17,772 nt of DNA from positions 1-17,772 of the forward strand of contig JAKSQI010000011.1 of NCBI GenBank assembly GCA_024404215.1, written 5' to 3'. The translations under genes were made by a program, and so were the position numbers. The stretch comes from Oscillospiraceae bacterium (GTDB lineage Bacteria; Bacillota; Clostridia; Oscillospirales; Oscillospiraceae). The notes under the pieces were generated by a model. That model did not search any database. It saw only the letters and a program-made list of their open reading frames with translations, and had not been told where the DNA came from. Positions 13,838 to 17,772 of this stretch are shown here, piece after piece (position 1 is the first letter of the stretch; every line of letters begins with the position of its first letter).

Positions 13838-15052
13838 TTACAGGCTGCAGTAGGCCTCAATGACAGCGGGAGGCAGGCAGGAACGGATGAAATCACTGTG
13901 GGCGGCAGCTTCAGCGGCCTGCCGGCGATCGGCTGGCAGGGCGGGATAGGGTGCTGTCTGCTCAGGCGATGCGGTAAACAGGTTGAGGTTTCCGGCAGGC
14001 GGAGGAGTCAGTCGGTTGGCAATGCCGTACAGGCCAGCCTCAATCATCAAAGCATAGGCCAGGTAGGGATTGGTATCCGGATCAGGGGAGCGAAGCTCCC
14101 CCCGGCGGAACTCACCGAAGGCAGCGGGGATGCGAATCAGCTGGCTTCGGTTTTCTGTGCTCCAGCTGATATAACCAGGGGCTTTGCTGCTGCCTAAACG
14201 GAGGTAAGAAGCCTCGGTGGGGTTTAAGAATATGGTCATGTCCTTGATTTTATCCACTAGACCGGCGATGGTATAGGAGAGCAAGTCTGAACTGGGTTCT
14301 TTTCCCCGGATGGAGAAGTTAATGTGCATGCCGCTTCCGGGCTGACCGGATAGCGGTTTGGGTGAAAAATCGGCATAGAGACCGTTGCGGGCAGCAATGG
14401 TCTGCACGACTCGACGGAAGGTAATGGCATTATCGGCGGCATCCAAAGCCTCCGCATAACGGAAGTCTATTTCATTCTGGCCGGGGCCCTCTTCATGATG
14501 ACTGCCCTCAGGCTGAATGCCCATTTTCTCCAAGGTCAAGCAGATTTCGCGGCGGACATTTTCGCCCTTATCATCGGGAGCAATGTCCATGTAGCCGGCC
14601 TTGTCAAAGGGAATGTTGGTAGGTTCTCCATCCTCATCCAGACGGAAGAGGTAGAACTCCATCTCGGCACCGAAGGAAAAACGGTAACCGGCAGCCTCTG
14701 CCTTTGCAACCGCACTTTTTAGAATGGTTCGAGGGTCATTTTCAAAGGGAGTACCATCGGGGTGGGTTATCGTGCAGAACATGCGGATAACCCGGCCGGT
14801 TTCGGGCCGCCAAGGGAAGAGGGCAAGAGTATCCGGGTCCGGGCGAAGGAAGAGATCGGAGTGCACAACACCGCCAAAGCCGGCAACGGCCGATGCATCA
14901 ACGGCAATGCCATACTCAAAGGCACGGGGCAACTCCGACGGCATGATAGAGATGTTTTTTTGTCTGCCAAATACATCGCAAAAGGCAAGGCGGATGAATT
15001 TGACTTCCTCCTCCCGCACATATTGCATGACTTCGTGTTTTGAATATTTCAT
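13838..15052 (-). CDS. glnA: Glutamine synthetase, type I, short form
   Basis: It joins ammonium to glutamate using ATP in the cytoplasm, the first half of the GS-GOGAT cycle. Catalytic motifs are present: GAEMEFYLF (metal ligands), SHHEEGPGQNEIDF, GSGMHINFS with the ATP-site histidine, NRSQLIRIP, and RGELRSPDPDTNPYLA. At 404 residues it is about 40 shorter than B. subtilis GlnA: a loop after MHINFS is missing, and so is the C-terminal segment of about 25 residues (it ends VIEAYCSL). The ammonium-site loop reads VDASAVAGF instead of FDGSSIEGF. There is no tyrosine adenylylation motif. A promoter-like sequence precedes it, but it also lies 134 bases after gltD on the same strand, so both independent and operon transcription are possible. 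The ribosome binding site (GCAGG) is weak. Confidence 0.95.
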   Translation of the reverse strand: MKYSKHEVMQYVREEEVKFIRLAFCDVFGRQKNISIMPSELPRAFEYGIAVDASAVAGFGGVVHSDLFLRPDPDTLALFPWRPETGRVIRMFCTITHPDGTPFENDPRTILKSAVAKAEAAGYRFSFGAEMEFYLFRLDEDGEPTNIPFDKAGYMDIAPDDKGENVRREICLTLEKMGIQPEGSHHEEGPGQNEIDFRYAEALDAADNAITFRRVVQTIAARNGLYADFSPKPLSGQPGSGMHINFSIRGKEPSSDLLSYTIAGLVDKIKDMTIFLNPTEASYLRLGSSKAPGYISWSTENRSQLIRIPAAFGEFRRGELRSPDPDTNPYLAYALMIEAGLYGIANRLTPPPAGNLNLFTASPEQTAPYPALPADRRQAAEAAAHSDFIRSCLPPAVIEAYCSL

Positions 15053-15091
15053 AGCAAATAACCTGCTTTCCGATTCCTATGTATGCTTGCT

Positions 15092-15100
15092 ATCATACCA
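15092..15100 (-). promoter_or_regulatory. Candidate glnA promoter (extended -10)
   Basis: The minus strand reads TGGTATGAT, an extended -10 element, about 40 bases before the glnA start. I see no convincing -35 box. A GTATG/CATAC inverted repeat (15081-15098) covers the -10 box. Confidence 0.4.
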
Positions 15101-15146
15101 CAGCGACAGCCCATAGAAAAGCTAAACTTTATTTGTGCAAAGGGAA

Positions 15147-15175
15147 GCCGGGGATGGGAAATGCCCATCTCCGGC
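15147..15175 (-). terminator. Hairpin between gltD and glnA
   Basis: On the minus strand GCCGG-A-GATGGG pairs with CCCATC-C-CCGGC around a 5-base loop, eleven base pairs with one mismatch, 11 bases after the gltD stop. The following sequence TTCCCTTTGC is a poor U-tract. It may reduce transcription into glnA or protect the 3' end of the gltBD mRNA. Confidence 0.4.
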
Positions 15176-15186
15176 AGGCTGTATAG

Positions 15187-16659
15187 TTATTCAACCGGGT
15201 CCAGATTGGAATATCCCATTAGATAGGTGTCAACCTCATGAGCTGCCTCGCGGCCTTCACGAATGCCCCAAACTACCAAGGACTGCCCCCGACGCATATC
15301 ACCGGCAGCAAAAACCTTGGGAACAGAGGTTTGATGGCTGCCCTCGGCTGTGGCGACACAGGTTCTTGGAGTCTGTTCAACCCCAAAGGCTTCGGCAACA
15401 TAGCTCTGGCATCCCAGGAAACCGGCAGCAATCAATACCAGATCGGCATCCAACTCGTAGGTGTCCAGCTTAGTCATGGAGCGGCCCTCCCACTTGAGGT
15501 TTACAGCCGTTACGCCAATGAGCTTTCCATTTTCATCCTTGCGGAATTCCTCAACGGTAGTGTTGTAGAGGCGAGGGTCTTCACCTTGCAGATAGATGGC
15601 TTCCTCCTGACCGTAATCCGTTTTCAGCACATTGGGCCACTGCGGCCAGGGATTGGAAGGAAGACGCTCCAGCGGGGGTTTACCCATCATTTCAAATTGG
15701 GTTACCCGAGCAGCGCCCTGACGGATGGCAGTTCCTACGCAGTCGTTACCGGTATCGCCGCCGCCGATAACCAGCACCTTTTTACCTTTGGCGTTGATGT
15801 ACCGGCCATCGGTATGGCCGGAATCCATTAAGCTTTTTGTATTCTGACGCAGATAATCAACAGCAAAGTGGATGCCGTCGGCATCACGGCCGGGGGCGTT
15901 CAAATCTCTGGGGTTGGAAGCACCGCAGCAAAGGATGACGGCATCATAGTCTGCTAAAATATCCTGAGCGGATACGGTATTGCCTACATCGGCATTGCAG
16001 ATAAAGGTGACGCCTTCCTGCTCCATTAAACCGATACGGCGGAGAATCACCTGCTTATCCAGCTTCATGTTGGGGATGCCGTACATCAGCAGGCCTCCGG
16101 GGCGATCAAAGCGTTCGTAGACAGTAACCTCGTGACCACGGCGGTTTAGCTGGTCAGCAGCGGCTAGACCGGAAGGACCGGAACCGATGATTGCTATTCT
16201 CTTTCCGGTACGGGTGCGGGGAATACGGGGCTTAACCAAACCGACCGCAAAGGCGTTTTCAATAATGGCCAGCTCATTGTTGTGGCATGTGACGGGTTCT
16301 CCGGTCAGGTTACAGCAACAGGCCTTTTCACAGGGAGAGGGGCAGACCCGTCCCGTGAATTCGGGGAAGTTGTTGGTTAAACGAAGCCGATAGTAGGCCT
16401 GCTCCCAGTTGCCTTGATAAATCAAATCGTTCCACTCAGGAATGAGATTGTGAAGAGGACAGCCGGATACAGCAGGGCCGAACATCATGCCGGCCTGGCA
16501 GAAGGGGACGCCGCAGTCCATGCACCGTGCTGCCTGGGTTCGCTGTTCCTCCCGGGACAGCAGGGGTTTGAATTCATCCCAGTTTTTAATACGCTCCTGA
16601 GGGGGAATGACAGGGCACTCCTGACGCTCATAATCCATAAATCCAGTGGGTTTTCCCAT
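15187..16659 (-). CDS. gltD: Glutamate synthase small subunit (NADPH-dependent)
   Basis: It supplies electrons from NAD(P)H through FAD to the large subunit, which makes two glutamates from glutamine and 2-oxoglutarate. The 490 residues show the N-terminal Cys-rich region for 4Fe-4S clusters (CMDCGVPFC at 46-54, C67, CPSPCEKAC at 106-114), the FAD-binding GSGPSG (159-164), the NAD(P)H-binding GGGDTGND (299-306) and the C-terminal FAD contact FAAGDMRRGQSLVVWGIREG. All are intact. ATG 16659 follows GGAGGG at 7 bases. That site overlaps the gltB stop region and the gap is only 14 bases, so the two are translated from one message. Preference for NADPH or NADH cannot be read with certainty. Confidence 0.97.
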   Translation of the reverse strand: MGKPTGFMDYERQECPVIPPQERIKNWDEFKPLLSREEQRTQAARCMDCGVPFCQAGMMFGPAVSGCPLHNLIPEWNDLIYQGNWEQAYYRLRLTNNFPEFTGRVCPSPCEKACCCNLTGEPVTCHNNELAIIENAFAVGLVKPRIPRTRTGKRIAIIGSGPSGLAAADQLNRRGHEVTVYERFDRPGGLLMYGIPNMKLDKQVILRRIGLMEQEGVTFICNADVGNTVSAQDILADYDAVILCCGASNPRDLNAPGRDADGIHFAVDYLRQNTKSLMDSGHTDGRYINAKGKKVLVIGGGDTGNDCVGTAIRQGAARVTQFEMMGKPPLERLPSNPWPQWPNVLKTDYGQEEAIYLQGEDPRLYNTTVEEFRKDENGKLIGVTAVNLKWEGRSMTKLDTYELDADLVLIAAGFLGCQSYVAEAFGVEQTPRTCVATAEGSHQTSVPKVFAAGDMRRGQSLVVWGIREGREAAHEVDTYLMGYSNLDPVE

Positions 16660-16673
16660 GTTCAGTCCCTCCT

Positions 16674-17772
16674 TCAGCCTTCGCGGGTGGCAGCATAGAA
16701 GGCTTCAATTTGAGCCTCTTCACTGTTAAAGCCGCGTTCTTCCATGCGAACAATCATGTTCTGCATCCTCTTATAATCGTTGGGGATAATCTTTTTGAAT
16801 TTGGGCAGCCAGGAAGCAAAGTCTTCCAGAATAAGCTTGCCCTTTTCACTGCCGGTGGCTTTGACGTGCTGCTCAATTAAGCCCTTGAGCTCCATGACGT
16901 CAGCCTTTCCGGTAACGCTTTCCAATTCTACGATTTCTTTGTTGGCACGCAGATACAGGTCAGACTTTTCATCCAAAACATAGGCGATACCGCCGGACAT
17001 GCCGGCTGCAAAGTTTTTGCCGGTTTCACCAAGAACGACAACCCGACCGCCGGTCATGTATTCACAGCCGTGGTCACCAACTCCTTCCACGACGGCATAG
17101 GCTCCGGAGTTGCGAACGGCAAAACGCTCGCCGGCAACACCGGCAATGAAGGCAGAGCCGGAGGTGGCGCCATAGAGGGCAACGTTACCGACGATGATGT
17201 TTTCATCGGCCTTGAAGGTGCTGTTTTTGGGCGGGTACAGTACCAGATGTCCGCCGGACAGACCCTTGCCGAAGTAATCGTTGCTGTCTCCCTCAAGGGT
17301 CAAAGTCAGACCGTGGGGGATAAAGGCGCCGAAGCTTTGACCGCCGCTGCCGGTGCAGTTAACGGTAAAGCTGTCATCCGCCAGATTCTCGCCGAAGGCT
17401 TTTGTAATCTCACTGCCCAAAATAGTGCCAAGGCTGCGGTCTGTGGCAGAAATCTGCAGGGAGATGGTTTTCGGTGCGCCGCTCTTCAGGTTTTTCTTGA
17501 ATTCCTTCAGCAGCACCTGCATGTCCTTGGTTTCTTCCAGCTTGAAATCATAAGCATCATCGGGATTGTAGTGACTGCCGGCAGTATCCTCCAGATAAGG
17601 ATTGGAGAGAATGGCACTAAGATCCAGCAGACCGGCTCGGGAATTGGCCAGGTCGGAGCGAACCTCCAGAAAGTCACTGCGGCCGGTGAGCTCAGCCACG
17701 GTACGGATGCCCAGCTTAGCCATGATTTCCCGCAGCTCAGAGGCAACAAACTTCATGAAAGTGACGATATAT
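16674..17772 (-). CDS. gltB: Glutamate synthase large subunit, C-terminal part (cut by window edge)
   Basis: This is the end of the large subunit, which carries the glutaminase and FMN synthase sites. The frame is open to the right edge (YIVTF before the Met codon at 17756), so that Met is internal; about 365 residues are visible. They begin in the conserved VASELREIMAKLGIRTVAELTGR segment and contain the GxGxG beta-helix domain, with repeated Gly motifs: GSGGQSFGAF, DYFGKGLSGGHLV, GNVALYGATSGSAFIAG, GERFAVRNSGAYAVVEGVGDHGCEYMTGG and GKNFAAGMSGG. The catalytic Cys of the amidotransferase domain and the FMN barrel lie outside the window. The stop is 14 bases before gltD. Any leader controlling the operon, including an ANTAR target, would be upstream and is not visible. 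Confidence 0.96.
   Translation of the reverse strand, partial: YIVTFMKFVASELREIMAKLGIRTVAELTGRSDFLEVRSDLANSRAGLLDLSAILSNPYLEDTAGSHYNPDDAYDFKLEETKDMQVLLKEFKKNLKSGAPKTISLQISATDRSLGTILGSEITKAFGENLADDSFTVNCTGSGGQSFGAFIPHGLTLTLEGDSNDYFGKGLSGGHLVLYPPKNSTFKADENIIVGNVALYGATSGSAFIAGVAGERFAVRNSGAYAVVEGVGDHGCEYMTGGRVVVLGETGKNFAAGMSGGIAYVLDEKSDLYLRANKEIVELESVTGKADVMELKGLIEQHVKATGSEKGKLILEDFASWLPKFKKIIPNDYKRMQNMIVRMEERGFNSEEAQIEAFYAATREG

Noticed and set aside
15081..15098. ANTAR target stem-loop before glnA (loop begins with A and has G at position 4)
   Set aside because: The loop has 8 bases, not 6, there is no second hexaloop hairpin next to it, and it overlaps the -10 element.

Overview
The window looks like ordinary chromosome from a Gram-positive, low-to-mid GC member of the Bacillota, most likely class Clostridia. 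The reasons are strong GGAGG-type ribosome binding sites, sigma-A-like promoters, long hairpin-plus-U-tract terminators, a clostridial-type glutamine synthetase, an ANTAR antiterminator beside gltBD-glnA, and a small XRE-AbrB regulator driving an ABC operon. Placing it in a family (Oscillospirales-like) would be a guess. I see no prophage, IS element, CRISPR array, tRNA or rRNA.

Left part (1-4821, all + strand): the end of an MFS transporter, then prs-pth (PRPP synthetase and peptidyl-tRNA hydrolase, overlapping by one base) closed by a terminator. Next is a three-gene operon of an XRE/AbrB fusion regulator, an ABC ATPase and an ABC-2 type permease, whose reading frames overlap. A perfect 20-bp hairpin ends this block and also serves the convergent gene on its right.

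Middle (4839-13212): an RNase Z-like metallo-hydrolase and a MATE exporter on the minus strand. The MATE promoter carries a MarR-like palindrome over its -35 box. Divergent from it is a pair made of an unrecognised 175-aa protein and an RmuC homologue, followed by a bidirectional terminator. Then come, on the minus strand, a flavodoxin and an M29 aminopeptidase. Divergent from the aminopeptidase are a second MATE exporter and a small GIY-YIG protein.

Right part (13216-17772, all minus strand): a nitrogen-assimilation cluster transcribed leftwards as gltB (cut by the window edge), gltD, glnA and an ANTAR-domain regulator. GltBD and GlnA together form the GS-GOGAT route for ammonium. The ANTAR protein is the expected RNA-binding antiterminator for such genes, but its receiver domain lacks the phosphorylation residues.

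I found no clearly new multi-gene system. The best leads are the degenerate ANTAR receiver with its nitrogen operon, the unrecognised protein upstream of rmuC, the operator-like elements before the MATE and XRE genes, and a missing metal-ligand histidine in the RNase Z-like protein.
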